From NCBI RefSeq assembly GCF_000219605.1, contig NC_015740.1, positions 1,116,001 to 1,180,000 on the forward strand: a stretch of 64,000 bases of DNA, read 5' to 3'. The position numbers were made by a program, and so were the translations under genes. The notes beneath the pieces are model-generated. The model was not told where the DNA came from, searched no databases, and saw only the letters and a program-made list of their open reading frames with translations. Positions 1 to 8,599 of the stretch are shown one piece after another (the stretch's first letter is position 1; each line of letters opens with the position of its first letter). Origin of the DNA: Stutzerimonas stutzeri. GTDB lineage: Bacteria > Pseudomonadota > Gammaproteobacteria > Pseudomonadales > Pseudomonadaceae.

Positions 1-1012
1 GCAGGATGGTCTCGCCCGGCTTCCAGCTCTGCACTTCCTCCGGCGTGATGCTGTCCAGATCGACGCGGCGGGCGCTCGGGCCGGCTTCCCAGACGATTTC
101 CGGGTAGGCGTCCAGTGGCGGCGCTTCCAGGCTGGCCGGGCCGGAGCCATCGAGCACGAAGTGGGCGTGACGGGTGGCGGCGCAGTTCGGGATCATGCAC
201 ACCGGCAGCGAGGCGGCGTGGGTCGGGTAATCCATGATCTTCACGTCGAGTACGGTGGTCAGGCCACCCAGGCCCTGGGCTCCGATACCCAGCTGGTTGA
301 CCTTCTCGAACAGCTCCAGGCGCAGCTCCTCGATGCGGTTCTGCGGGCCGCGGGCCTTGAGCTCATGGATGTCGATCGGCTCCATCAGCACTTCCTTGGC
401 CATCACCGCGGCCTTTTCCGCGGTGCCGCCGATGCCGATGCCGAGCATGCCCGGCGGGCACCAGCCGGCGCCCATGGTCGGAACGGTCTTGAGCACCCAG
501 TCGACGATGGAGTCGGACGGGTTGAGCATGGCCATCTTCGACTTGTTTTCCGAACCACCGCCTTTGGCGGCCACATCCACCTCGACTTTGTCACCGGGGA
601 CGATGGAGTAATGGATGACAGCCGGGGTATTGTCCTTGGTGTTCTTGCGGGAACCTGCCGGGTCGGCCAGGATCGAAGCACGCAGCACGTTTTCGGGCAG
701 GTTGTAGGCGCGGCGTACGCCCTCGTTGATCATGTCGTCCAGGCTCATGGTGGCGCCATCCCAGCGCACGTCCATGCCGACGCGGACGAAGACGGTGACG
801 ATGCCGGTGTCCTGGCAGATCGGGCGGTGACCAGTGGCGCACATGCGCGAGTTGATCAGAATCTGCGCCATGGAGTCGCGGGCGGCCGGGGATTCTTCAC
901 GCAGGTAGGCTTCGTGCATCGCCTGGATGAAATCCACGGGATGGTAGTAAGAAATGAACTGCAAAGCGTCGGCGACGCTTTGAACCAGGTCGTCTTGCTT
1001 GATCACGGTCAT
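1..1012 (-). CDS. fumA: Class I (iron-sulfur) fumarate hydratase, 3' end beyond window
   Basis: Interconverts fumarate and malate in the cytosolic TCA cycle with a labile 4Fe-4S cluster. The visible 337 residues form the N-terminal (alpha) part of a class I fumarase of about 500 residues; the beta part lies off the left edge. Expected cluster cysteines are visible at about C66 (in CQDTG), C185 (in GWCPPG) and C277 (in IPNCAAT), together with the glycine-rich GIGIGGT segment. The start is the ATG whose T lies at 1012; an upstream leader of about 75 nt separates it from a candidate promoter. It diverges from the cyclase gene. In P. aeruginosa the same fumarase-SadC-reductase-PykA neighbourhood is recalled. 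Confidence 0.93.
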   Translation of the reverse strand, partial: MTVIKQDDLVQSVADALQFISYYHPVDFIQAMHEAYLREESPAARDSMAQILINSRMCATGHRPICQDTGIVTVFVRVGMDVRWDGATMSLDDMINEGVRRAYNLPENVLRASILADPAGSRKNTKDNTPAVIHYSIVPGDKVEVDVAAKGGGSENKSKMAMLNPSDSIVDWVLKTVPTMGAGWCPPGMLGIGIGGTAEKAAVMAKEVLMEPIDIHELKARGPQNRIEELRLELFEKVNQLGIGAQGLGGLTTVLDVKIMDYPTHAASLPVCMIPNCAATRHAHFVLDGSGPASLEAPPLDAYPEIVWEAGPSARRVDLDSITPEEVQSWKPGETIL

Positions 1013-1088
1013 GCAGCGCGTCCTCATGGCGGGGCGGTAAGAGGCGCGTCGGGAGTGGCAGTCGACGCGCCGCGAAAAAATGCGCGGC

Positions 1089-1116
1089 AGTATAACGCGT
1101 CAGACTGCGCGGTACA
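1089..1116 (-). promoter_or_regulatory. Candidate sigma-70 promoter for fumA
   Basis: Read on the minus strand, a good -10 (TATACT, plus-strand 1089-1094) is preceded after 16 nt by TGTACC, a poor -35 match. The -10 is followed by the GC-rich discriminator GCCGCGC. Only the -10 is convincing. Confidence 0.35.
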
Positions 1117-1207
1117 CGGACGGACCAGGAGCGATGGGAATGCCGGCTAGGTTTTTGTTTTCGGTAAGCGTAGAGTGCGGCAAATTGCCACAGTGGGATG
1201 GATCCCT

Positions 1208-2338
1208 ATGAGTGCGATGCGTTACGAGACCGATGAGCGATCGCTGCAGCAGTTGGTCACTCGGCGATTCGCAATGGCGTCCGTCACCTATGGCTTGGCC
1301 CTGCTGCTGACCTGGGTGGCCGTGGCGAGTGGTTTCTACGAGGCGCCGATCGCCAGCGCGGTGGTGCATTCGGCGCTGATCGTGGTGAGTCAGCTGATGT
1401 TCTTCTGGCTGTTCCACCGAGGCATCAATCTGCGCTTCAAGGATCCCAGCCTGACCGAGCCACAGGTGCTGGTGGGACTGATCTGGCTGACCTATTTCCT
1501 CTTCAACCTGGGGAGCGCACGGGGCTCACTGCTCGTGCTCTATCTGCTGGTGTTGATGTTCGCGGTCTTTCTGCCGCCCAAGATCTTCATCCGCTACGCC
1601 TCCCTGGCATTTCTCAGCTTTGTCGGCCTGGCCGCGCTGGACTACTACCTCGAGCGCCCGATGGACACCACGGCGCTCGCGCTACAGGCCAGCGTGCTGC
1701 TGGTGACGCTGATCTGGATGTGCCTGTTCGCCGGTCACGTATATCGCCTGCGCCAGCGCATGCGCCAACGTCGCTATGCGCTGCAGGCGCACCAGGACAC
1801 CCTGCGCGGCATGATGCGGCAGCTGGAGGACCTGGCCTCCACCGATGAGCTGACTGGGCTGTACAACCGTCGACGTTTCCTGCGCATCGCCGAGGGCGAC
1901 CTGAGTCGTCTGCGCAAGGGGCATCAATCGGGCCTCGCGCTGATCGACCTCGATCACTTCAAGCGGATCAACGATATCCACGGCCATGCCACTGGCGACC
2001 GCGTGCTGCAGACCTTCGCCAAGGTGGCCCGCTCCTGCCTGCGTGACGACGATGTCTTGGCCCGCTACGGCGGCGAGGAGTTCGTCCTGCTGCTGCCGGA
2101 AACCGATGCCGAGCAGTTCCGTGCCTGCTGTGAGCGTTTGCGCGAAGCCTTCGCCAGTGCCGAGCCGGAGGATGCCGAGATCGCGGCCGGCCATCTCAGC
2201 CTGTCCATCGGTCTGACCCTGTTGAACGCCGGGGATGAGCTGGATGCCGCCCTGCAGCGGGCGGACGAGGCGCTCTATCGAGCCAAGCGGGCCGGGCGCA
2301 ATCGCTGCGAGGCGGCATGGGATACCTGCGATGCCTGA
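1208..2338 (+). CDS. sadC: Membrane-bound diguanylate cyclase, SadC-like
   Basis: Predicted to make cyclic di-GMP from two GTP at the inner membrane. The 376-residue protein has about five or six hydrophobic segments in residues 20-180, a short basic/coiled linker, then a complete GGDEF domain. The active-site motif is GGEEF at about 288-292, and the inhibitory I-site RDDD sits exactly five residues before it, so product inhibition should be possible. FKRINDIHGH is the usual upstream GGDEF segment. I chose ATG 1208, which has GGGATGG upstream, over an earlier GTG at 1175. It overlaps the next gene by 8 nt. The symbol rests on recalled synteny with PAO1 sadC (fumarase-sadC-reductase-pykA); the membrane part here looks shorter than PAO1 SadC. 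Confidence 0.85.
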   Translation: MSAMRYETDERSLQQLVTRRFAMASVTYGLALLLTWVAVASGFYEAPIASAVVHSALIVVSQLMFFWLFHRGINLRFKDPSLTEPQVLVGLIWLTYFLFNLGSARGSLLVLYLLVLMFAVFLPPKIFIRYASLAFLSFVGLAALDYYLERPMDTTALALQASVLLVTLIWMCLFAGHVYRLRQRMRQRRYALQAHQDTLRGMMRQLEDLASTDELTGLYNRRRFLRIAEGDLSRLRKGHQSGLALIDLDHFKRINDIHGHATGDRVLQTFAKVARSCLRDDDVLARYGGEEFVLLLPETDAEQFRACCERLREAFASAEPEDAEIAAGHLSLSIGLTLLNAGDELDAALQRADEALYRAKRAGRNRCEAAWDTCDA

Positions 2339-3278
2339 ACTCCGCTGCGCCGGACGTCGTTGGACCGTACCAACCGAGAGCAATCTGCTCGACGCGCTGA
2401 CGCTGGCTGGCGTGACGGTGCCCTCCAGCTGTCGCGCCGGAAGCTGCCATGCCTGCCTGGTGCGATGCGTGGCAGGGGAGCCGCGTGACCTGCAGCCGGA
2501 GCTGCTGCGACCCGAGCAGCGCGAGGCCGGCTGGCGGCTCGCCTGCCAGTGCCGGGTCGACGGCGATCTGAGCGTGGAGGTGTTCGATCCTCGTCGCGAC
2601 GGGCTGGCCACGCGGGTGCAAAGGCTGGAGCGGTTGGGCGCCGATGTGCTGCGGCTGCGTCTGTTGCCGGAGCGGCCGCTGCGCTATCGGGCTGGTCAGC
2701 ATCTCTTGCTCTGGACGGCGGCAGGGGTGGCCCGGCCATATTCTCTGGCCAGCCTTCCCAACGAGGATCCCTGGCTGGAGTTTCATATCGACAGCAGCCG
2801 ACCCGGGGCCTTCTGCGACTTCGCGCGTGAATTGCGTCCCGGCGACTTGCTGCGGCTGGGCGAACTGCATGGAGGCGCGTTGGACTACGAGCCGGAATGG
2901 TGCGAGCGACCCTTGCTGTTGCTGGCGGCCGGAACCGGACTGGCACCCCTCTGGAGTCTGTTGCGCGAGAGCTTGCGCCAGGGCCATCGCGGGCCGATCC
3001 GGTTGTTGCATGTCTGCCGTCAGGGGCATTACCTGAAGGAGCCTCTGCAGGCCTTGGCGCGGGCGCATGACAACCTGCAACTGGAATGGATCAGCCATGA
3101 AGAGCGGGATCGCATGCTGAGTACGCTGCGGCCCACATCGCGCCGTGATGTCGCGCTGGTCTGCGGCGGTCCATCGTTCGTCGACGCCTGCGCCCGGCGT
3201 CTGTATCTCGCTGGTCTGCCGCGCGGGCAGATATTCGGCGATGCCTTTATCAGCGCCAACCAAGCCGGCGTCTCCTGA
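2331..3278 (+). CDS. 2Fe-2S ferredoxin-type NAD(P)H/FAD oxidoreductase
   Basis: A 315-residue electron-transfer flavoprotein. The N-terminal ferredoxin domain has the plant-type cluster motif CRAGSCHAC at about residues 33-41 with a further cysteine in LACQC. An FAD domain follows (RPYSLAS) and then an NAD(P)-binding domain (AAGTGLAPLWS, VCGGPSF). This order is that of phenol hydroxylase or CDP-6-deoxy-glucose reductase-like reductases; the true electron acceptor is unknown. The ATG lies inside the last codons of the cyclase gene (8-nt overlap), which suggests translational coupling. A strong hairpin terminator follows. No oxygenase subunit is nearby, so it probably serves a partner encoded elsewhere. 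Confidence 0.88.
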   Translation: MPELRCAGRRWTVPTESNLLDALTLAGVTVPSSCRAGSCHACLVRCVAGEPRDLQPELLRPEQREAGWRLACQCRVDGDLSVEVFDPRRDGLATRVQRLERLGADVLRLRLLPERPLRYRAGQHLLLWTAAGVARPYSLASLPNEDPWLEFHIDSSRPGAFCDFARELRPGDLLRLGELHGGALDYEPEWCERPLLLLAAGTGLAPLWSLLRESLRQGHRGPIRLLHVCRQGHYLKEPLQALARAHDNLQLEWISHEERDRMLSTLRPTSRRDVALVCGGPSFVDACARRLYLAGLPRGQIFGDAFISANQAGVS

Positions 3279-3281
3279 AAG

Positions 3282-3312
3282 CACAAAGGCCGGCAAGATG
3301 CCGGCCTTTGTG
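3282..3312. terminator. Bidirectional hairpin terminator
   Basis: A perfect 13-bp stem (CACAAAGGCCGGC / GCCGGCCTTTGTG) closes a 5-nt AAGAT loop. It lies between the convergent reductase and pyruvate kinase genes and can act for both. The T tract is short on either strand. Confidence 0.8.
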
Positions 3313-3329
3313 TTGATGCGCTGGCGCGA

Positions 3330-4778
3330 TTACTGATCGCCGACGCGCAGGATCTTCATTGTGTTGGTGCCGCCGGTGCTGTCGTGGTAGCTGTCACCCT
3401 TGGTCAGAATCACCCAGTCGCCCGGTTGCACGATGTTGCGCTTGAGCAACTCTTCCACCGCGATCTGGCTGACCTTGTCCGCCGGCAGAGCTGCCGGATC
3501 GAACGGAATGGTCTGCACGCCGCGGAACAGCGCAACCCGTGCCTGGGTTTCGCGGTGCGGCGAGAAGGCGAAGATCGGCACCGAGGAGCGGATGCGCGAC
3601 ATGATCAGCGGCGTGTAGCCACTTTCGGTCAGGGCAATGATCGCCTTGACGCCGGGGAAGTGGTTGGCGGTGTACATCGCCGCCAGGGCCGCGCTTTCGT
3701 CACAGCGCTCGAACTGCTGGCCGAGGCGGTGACCGGACTTGGTGCTGGTCGGGTGCTTTTCCGCACCGCAGCAGACGCGCGCCATGGCCTTGATCGCTTC
3801 GATCGGGTATTCGCCTGCGGCGCTTTCCGCCGACAGCATCACCGCGTCGGTGTAGTCGAGTACCGCGTTGGCTACATCGGACACTTCGGCACGGGTCGGC
3901 ATCGGGCTGTGAATCATCGACTCCATCATCTGGGTCGCGGTGATCACCACCTTGTTGTGGCGACGCGCGTGCAGAATGATCTTCTTCTGGATGCCCACGA
4001 GTTCGGCATCGCCGATTTCCACGCCGAGGTCGCCGCGCGCCACCATCACGCCGTCGCTGGCGCGGATCAGGCCGTCCAGTGCCTCGTCGTCCGCAACCGC
4101 TTCGGCCCGCTCGATCTTGGCGATCAGCCAGGCGCTGGAGCCGGCTTCGTCGCGCAGGCGGCGGGCCAGGTCCATGTCAGCCGCATCGCGCGGGAAGGAA
4201 ACGGCCAGGTAATCCAGCTGCAGGTCGGCGGCCAGTTTGATGTCGGCCTTGTCCTTGGCAGTCAGCGCCGGTGCGGTCAGACCGCCGCCGCGACGGTTGA
4301 TGCCCTTGTTGTCGGACAGCGGGCCGCCGATCAGCACGGTGCAGTGCAGTTCATCGGCCGTGGCGTTGTCCACGCGCATTACCACGCGCCCATCGTCCAG
4401 CAGCAGCTCGTCGCCAACACCGCAATCCTTGACCAAATCCGGGTAATCGATACCAACGACTTCCTGGGTGCCGGCGTCGCGCGGGTGGGTGACGGAGAAG
4501 CGGAACTGGTCGCCTTCCTTCAGCTCGATGCGCTTGTCGGTGAACTTGGCGATGCGGATCTTCGGGCCCTGCAGGTCGCCTAGCAGTGCGACGAAGCGGC
4601 CATGGCGAGCGGCGATCTCACGGACCAGCTCGGCCCGGGCACGGTGCTCGTCGGGGCTGCCGTGGGAGAAGTTCAGGCGGGCGACATCCAGCCCGGCGAT
4701 GATCATCTTCTCCAGCACATCCGGCGAACTGCTGGCCGGGCCCAGGGTGGCGACGATCTTGGTGCGACGCTGAATCAT
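3330..4778 (-). CDS. pykA: Pyruvate kinase
   Basis: Transfers phosphate from phosphoenolpyruvate to ADP, the last step of glycolysis. The 482-residue protein begins with RRTKIVATLGP and LNFSHG, and carries the pyruvate kinase signature around IAKIERAEAV and the metal/phosphate segment MVARGDLGVEIG, followed by ATQMMESM. Length and ends fit PykA (type II). The ATG is preceded by a clear AAGGAG ribosome site. It is transcribed convergently with the reductase and divergently from the lipoprotein gene, so it is probably monocistronic. Confidence 0.96.
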   Translation of the reverse strand: MIQRRTKIVATLGPASSSPDVLEKMIIAGLDVARLNFSHGSPDEHRARAELVREIAARHGRFVALLGDLQGPKIRIAKFTDKRIELKEGDQFRFSVTHPRDAGTQEVVGIDYPDLVKDCGVGDELLLDDGRVVMRVDNATADELHCTVLIGGPLSDNKGINRRGGGLTAPALTAKDKADIKLAADLQLDYLAVSFPRDAADMDLARRLRDEAGSSAWLIAKIERAEAVADDEALDGLIRASDGVMVARGDLGVEIGDAELVGIQKKIILHARRHNKVVITATQMMESMIHSPMPTRAEVSDVANAVLDYTDAVMLSAESAAGEYPIEAIKAMARVCCGAEKHPTSTKSGHRLGQQFERCDESAALAAMYTANHFPGVKAIIALTESGYTPLIMSRIRSSVPIFAFSPHRETQARVALFRGVQTIPFDPAALPADKVSQIAVEELLKRNIVQPGDWVILTKGDSYHDSTGGTNTMKILRVGDQ

Positions 4779-4928
4779 TCAAATGGCTCCTTCTTCTGGC
4801 TGGCTGCGAGGCTACTATGCTCGACCGTTGTAGTCATCGCCCGGCGGCCACTACTCTTTCGGCGCATCTGACGGGCTGTCTGCAGGTTTTTCCGGCGCGG
4901 TCGATACAGGAGCATTACGGAGGAACCC

Positions 4929-5306
4929 ATGCGTACCCTGATCATCGTTTTTCTGACCCTGTTCACCGTGGGCTGTAGTGCCCGCCACGCGTCCGATCGC
5001 CATCTGGACGAGGCATACCGGCATTACGAGGCTGATAATTGCGAGCGGGTGATGCAGTCGCTGTCGCAGGCGGAGCGTCGCAGCAAACCGCGTAGCCAGG
5101 CGCAGCCGGAGATCTCGCTGCTGCGCGGCCAGTGCCTGGAGCGGCAGGGGCTGTTCGTCGACGCGGCGGAAACCTACCGCTTCATCATCGAGCGATTCCC
5201 TGCCAGCGAATACGCCTACCGCGCCCGCGCCCGACTGGAGACTCTGCGTCAGCTGGGGCACTATCACAGCGAGGCGCAGCCGGTGGCACAGCCGGCCAGG
5301 CGTTGA
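4929..5306 (+). CDS. Small tetratricopeptide-like lipoprotein
   Basis: A 125-residue protein with a hydrophobic signal segment (residues 1-15) ending in a lipobox-like TVGC with the acceptor cysteine at 16. The -3 residue is Thr, so the box is imperfect. The rest is charged and helical, with a TPR-like stretch around residues 60-105 (LRGQCLERQG...AAETYRFIIERFP). GGAGG precedes the ATG. It sits 26 nt upstream of the DUF4124 gene and is probably co-transcribed. I do not recognise a function; an envelope scaffold role is inference. Confidence 0.75.
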   Translation: MRTLIIVFLTLFTVGCSARHASDRHLDEAYRHYEADNCERVMQSLSQAERRSKPRSQAQPEISLLRGQCLERQGLFVDAAETYRFIIERFPASEYAYRARARLETLRQLGHYHSEAQPVAQPARR

Positions 5307-5332
5307 ACACCACACCGTTCATGTGAGGGAAC

Positions 5333-5755
5333 ATGCGAGCGCTGCTTCTGACCCTGATACTGATGCCGGCGCTGGCATCCGCGCAGATCTACCGGTGGAC
5401 CGATGCCGAAGGGCGCGTCCATTTCGGCCAGCGTCCGCCCGCCGGCGCCGAGCAGATCGAGGTGCGTCCGCAGGTCGTCGAACGCGACGACCAGACCCGC
5501 GAGCGCGAGGCGCGCAGCGAGCGTTTCTTCGATGCGCGCCGCCAGGAGCAGCAGGCGGCGCGCGAGCAGGCCAGCCAGACACGGGCTGCTCGAGAGCAGG
5601 AATGCCAGGGCCTGCGCAGCCAGTTGTCGCAATTGCAGCTCGGCGGACGCTTCTTCCGTAACGATGCAGCCGGAGAGCGCGTCTACTACAGTGACAGTGA
5701 ACTAGAGGCGGCTCGACAGCGCCTGGCGGCGCGCATCAGCCAGGTCTGCAACTGA
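5333..5755 (+). CDS. Exported DUF4124 domain protein
   Basis: A 140-residue periplasmic protein. A Sec signal peptide ends at ASA (residue 17), followed at once by the DUF4124 signature IYRWTDAEGRVHFGQRPP (residues 19-36). The remainder is a basic, Arg/Glu/Gln-rich, probably coiled-coil helix with two cysteines (in REQECQG and at the C-terminus QVCN). DUF4124 proteins are common in Pseudomonas envelopes without an assigned reaction. GAGGGAAC precedes the ATG. It follows the lipoprotein gene closely. Confidence 0.8.
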   Translation: MRALLLTLILMPALASAQIYRWTDAEGRVHFGQRPPAGAEQIEVRPQVVERDDQTREREARSERFFDARRQEQQAAREQASQTRAAREQECQGLRSQLSQLQLGGRFFRNDAAGERVYYSDSELEAARQRLAARISQVCN

Positions 5756-5801
5756 GCCGAAGGGACTCGATCGCAGGGCTAAGGTAGAAGGCTTGGACGA
5801 C

Positions 5802-6230
5802 ATGAACATGGCGAACCAGCGTCGTATTCAGCGGCATCAGCTGCCGTACTACCTCAACGTATTCAACCGTTTCACGGAAAAGCCGCTGGGCTTCATCGGC
5901 AATCTGTCCGAGGGCGGACTGATGCTGATCAGCCCCTATCCGATGATGCTCGGGGTACGCTTCGAGATGCGCCTGAAAATCCCCGGCCAGACCGGCCAGC
6001 TGCGCCATGTGGACTTCAGCGCCTTCAGCCTGTGGTCAAGCGAAGACGTGACGCCGGGCAGCTACGACACCGGCTTCTCGCTGATCGATCCGCCAGGCGA
6101 GATCCGCGAGATGATCGCCGCGTTGCATCACTATTTCAGCTTCCAGCCGATGCTGCATGTGCCGCTGGCGCATCAGACCTGCCCGCCCTCGGACCGCTTT
6201 ACCGACAAGGACTGCTGTCACGGCGTCTAG
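5802..6230 (+). CDS. PilZ domain c-di-GMP receptor
   Basis: A small cytosolic protein made of one PilZ domain, expected to bind c-di-GMP. Both binding signatures are present: RRIQR near the N-terminus (RxxxR) and NLSEGG (N/DxSxxG). I prefer ATG 5802, with AGAAGG about 10 nt upstream, over an in-frame TTG at 5793 that sits too close to that site; ATG 5808 is also possible. The last residues include CPPSDRFTDKDCCHG, a cysteine-rich tail. It lies about 4 kb from the SadC-like cyclase, but no direct link is shown. Confidence 0.88.
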   Translation: MNMANQRRIQRHQLPYYLNVFNRFTEKPLGFIGNLSEGGLMLISPYPMMLGVRFEMRLKIPGQTGQLRHVDFSAFSLWSSEDVTPGSYDTGFSLIDPPGEIREMIAALHHYFSFQPMLHVPLAHQTCPPSDRFTDKDCCHGV

Positions 6231-6257
6231 ACCTGTGATGGAGTGCCTTGGCCAGCC

Positions 6258-7589
6258 TTACAGCGACCCGGTTTTCTTCCAGGCCAGATAACGGCCGACC
6301 AGCGCCGGCCCGAGGTCGCTGGGCTGGACGTCGAGCACCGGCAGGCCGCTGGCGCTCAGACGACGGTGCAGTTGCTGGCGGGCGTTGAGGTATTCCTGTG
6401 CGCCGCAGTAGTCGAGCGCGTCATCCAGACTCTGCACCGGCCGCTGGCGCAGCTGATCCAACACTTTCTCACGCAGACTCACCAGCAGGACGCGATGCCG
6501 ACGGGCCAGGCGCTGCAGGGCCGAGTGCAGCTCGACGTCATCCTCGTCACGCAGATTGCTCAGCACGATGACCAGCGCTCGGCGTGACTGGCGTGCCAGC
6601 AATTGCTCGACGGCCGCGCTGTAGTCGGCCGGCTGCTGGGTCGGTTGCAGGTCATAGAGGCTATTGAGCAGCAGGCGCAGTTGTTGCTGGCCCTTCGCTG
6701 GCGGCACATGGCGCTGCGCGTGGCTGGCGAAGGTGCAGGCACCGACCGCATCGCCTTGCCGCAACGCGGCATAGGCGAGCAGCAGGCTGGCGTTGAGCGC
6801 ATGGTCGAAATGCGACAGGTCGCCATCCTGGCTGCGCATCCGGCGGCCGCAGTCGAGCATCAGCATGATCTGCTGGTCGCGCTCGTCCTGGTACTCGCGG
6901 GCGATCGGTGTACGGGCGCGTGCGGTGGCCTTCCAGTCGATCTGACGCAGGGTGTCGCCTTCGCGAAACTCGCGTAGCTGGTGAAACTCCAGGCCGAGCC
7001 CGCGACGTGGTTGCTGGCGCACGCCAAGGCGGTTCAGCCACAGGTCGATGGCTTTGAGTCCGGCGCCATGCAGTTGAGCGAAGTCGGGGTAGACGCGCGT
7101 CTCGCTGAACAACGTCAGCGGTCGCCGACTGCGCCACAGGCCCAGCGGACTGAGCAGGCGGACATCGCAACGCTGGAACATTACCTGTCCGCGCTGGTTC
7201 GGCTGCACGCGGTAGTCGAGACGGCAATGTTCGCCGGATTGCAGACGCACCCGCTGCGGCAGCTGCTCTACGGTCATGCCGGGCGGGACGTGATCGAACA
7301 GCTCCAGCTCGAGCGGGGCGGGCTGTCGATTGCTCACCGTAAGCTGCACCGGGCTCCAGTGGCCCAGCGGCAGGCTGCCCGACAGGCTACGTTGCACCTC
7401 GGGTGTCGGCAGGCGCCGCAACCTGTAGACATCGAACAGTGCCGTGGCCAGCAATGCCAGCAGCAGCCCCCACCAGACCGGCTGCAGGCTGGTTGCGAGT
7501 TCCAGCTGCAGCGCGGCCATTACGCCGATGACCAGGGCCAGCAGCGCCACGGCGGCCAGCGCAACGAGCAGGCGACGGGATGGACTCAT
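6258..7589 (-). CDS. DUF58 (VWA-like) membrane-anchored protein, MoxR partner
   Basis: A 443-residue protein with two N-terminal membrane segments (about residues 8-50) and a cytosolic DUF58 domain. The family hallmark GLEFHQLREFREGD...RQIDWKATAR is clear (about residues 215-255), followed by a von Willebrand A-like fold (LMLDCGRRM). DUF58 proteins are habitually encoded beside MoxR ATPases and are thought to be their chaperone clients or metal-binding adaptors. The start is the ATG at 7589, which overlaps the MoxR stop (ATGA); an in-frame upstream extension inside MoxR is not used. It is the last gene of the six-gene operon. Confidence 0.88.
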   Translation of the reverse strand: MSPSRRLLVALAAVALLALVIGVMAALQLELATSLQPVWWGLLLALLATALFDVYRLRRLPTPEVQRSLSGSLPLGHWSPVQLTVSNRQPAPLELELFDHVPPGMTVEQLPQRVRLQSGEHCRLDYRVQPNQRGQVMFQRCDVRLLSPLGLWRSRRPLTLFSETRVYPDFAQLHGAGLKAIDLWLNRLGVRQQPRRGLGLEFHQLREFREGDTLRQIDWKATARARTPIAREYQDERDQQIMLMLDCGRRMRSQDGDLSHFDHALNASLLLAYAALRQGDAVGACTFASHAQRHVPPAKGQQQLRLLLNSLYDLQPTQQPADYSAAVEQLLARQSRRALVIVLSNLRDEDDVELHSALQRLARRHRVLLVSLREKVLDQLRQRPVQSLDDALDYCGAQEYLNARQQLHRRLSASGLPVLDVQPSDLGPALVGRYLAWKKTGSL

Positions 7590-8599
7590 GCGCGCGGCGC
7601 CGGGACCTGATCGAGTAGCTGGTGCAGGACCTGATCCACCGAAAGCCCCTCGATATCCAGTTCCGCCGAAAGCCGTACGCGATGGCGAAGCACGGCCCGC
7701 GCGCAATCCTTGATGTCATCCGGGGTGACGAACTCGCCGCCGCGCAGCAGCGCCCTGGCACGTCCGCCGCGTACCAGGGCGATCGAGGCACGGGGGCCAG
7801 CACCCAGCGCCAGGCCTGGCCAGCTGCGCGTGCTGCGCACCAGGCGCACGGCATAGTCCAGCACCTGCTCATCCAGCGGCAGCTCGCTGGCGATCTTCTG
7901 CAGCGCCTGCACGTCGCGTGCCTGCACCAGCTGGCGCAGTGCGCTGACGTCGAGCATGTCGGCGCGTGCCGAACGGCTGACCTGACGGACCAGCTCCAGC
8001 TCTTCATCCGCTTGCGGGTAATCCATGCGCAACATGAGCATGAAGCGGTCCAGTTCGGCTTCTGGCAGCGGGTAGGTACCTTCCTGCTCGATGGGGTTCT
8101 GCGTCGCCATGACCATGAACGGTTGCGGCACTGCCAATGCCCGGCCTTCGAGGGTCACCTGCCGCTCCTGCATCACTTCGAGCAGTGCCGCCTGAGTCTT
8201 GGCTGGTGCGCGGTTGATCTCGTCGGCCAGCAGCAGATTGGTGAATACCGGCCCCTTGCGCAGCTTGAACTGCTCGCTCTGCATGTCGTAGACCGCATGG
8301 CCGGTGACGTCGCTGGGCATCAGGTCCGGCGTGAACTGGATGCGCGAGAACTCGCCACCGAAGCAGCGCGCCAAGGCACGCACCAGAAGCGTCTTGCCCA
8401 GTCCGGGGACACCTTCGATCAGCACGTGGCCACCGGCGATCAGCGCGGTCAGAACGCCGTCGATGACCTCGTCCTGGCCGATCACCGCCTTGTGCAGTTC
8501 ATCGCGCAGCGCCTGGGCCAGCTGGGCGGCACGTGCGCGCTGGCTGATGGGGCTGGCGGTCGGGGCGGGGCTGCTCGAATCGGGGATCTGTTCGCTCAT
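7586..8599 (-). CDS. MoxR-family AAA+ ATPase
   Basis: A 337-residue AAA+ ATPase of the MoxR group, which act as chaperones that load metal or assemble VWA-domain partners. Walker A is GVPGLGKT (about residues 66-73), Walker B is LLADEINRA, and sensor 1 is MATQNPIEQEGTYPLPEAELDRF, the typical MoxR stretch. The start at 8599 overlaps the DUF4350 stop by ATGA, and its own stop overlaps the DUF58 start by ATGA, so the three proteins should be made in step. The natural partner is the adjacent DUF58 protein. Confidence 0.93.
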   Translation of the reverse strand: MSEQIPDSSSPAPTASPISQRARAAQLAQALRDELHKAVIGQDEVIDGVLTALIAGGHVLIEGVPGLGKTLLVRALARCFGGEFSRIQFTPDLMPSDVTGHAVYDMQSEQFKLRKGPVFTNLLLADEINRAPAKTQAALLEVMQERQVTLEGRALAVPQPFMVMATQNPIEQEGTYPLPEAELDRFMLMLRMDYPQADEELELVRQVSRSARADMLDVSALRQLVQARDVQALQKIASELPLDEQVLDYAVRLVRSTRSWPGLALGAGPRASIALVRGGRARALLRGGEFVTPDDIKDCARAVLRHRVRLSAELDIEGLSVDQVLHQLLDQVPAPRA

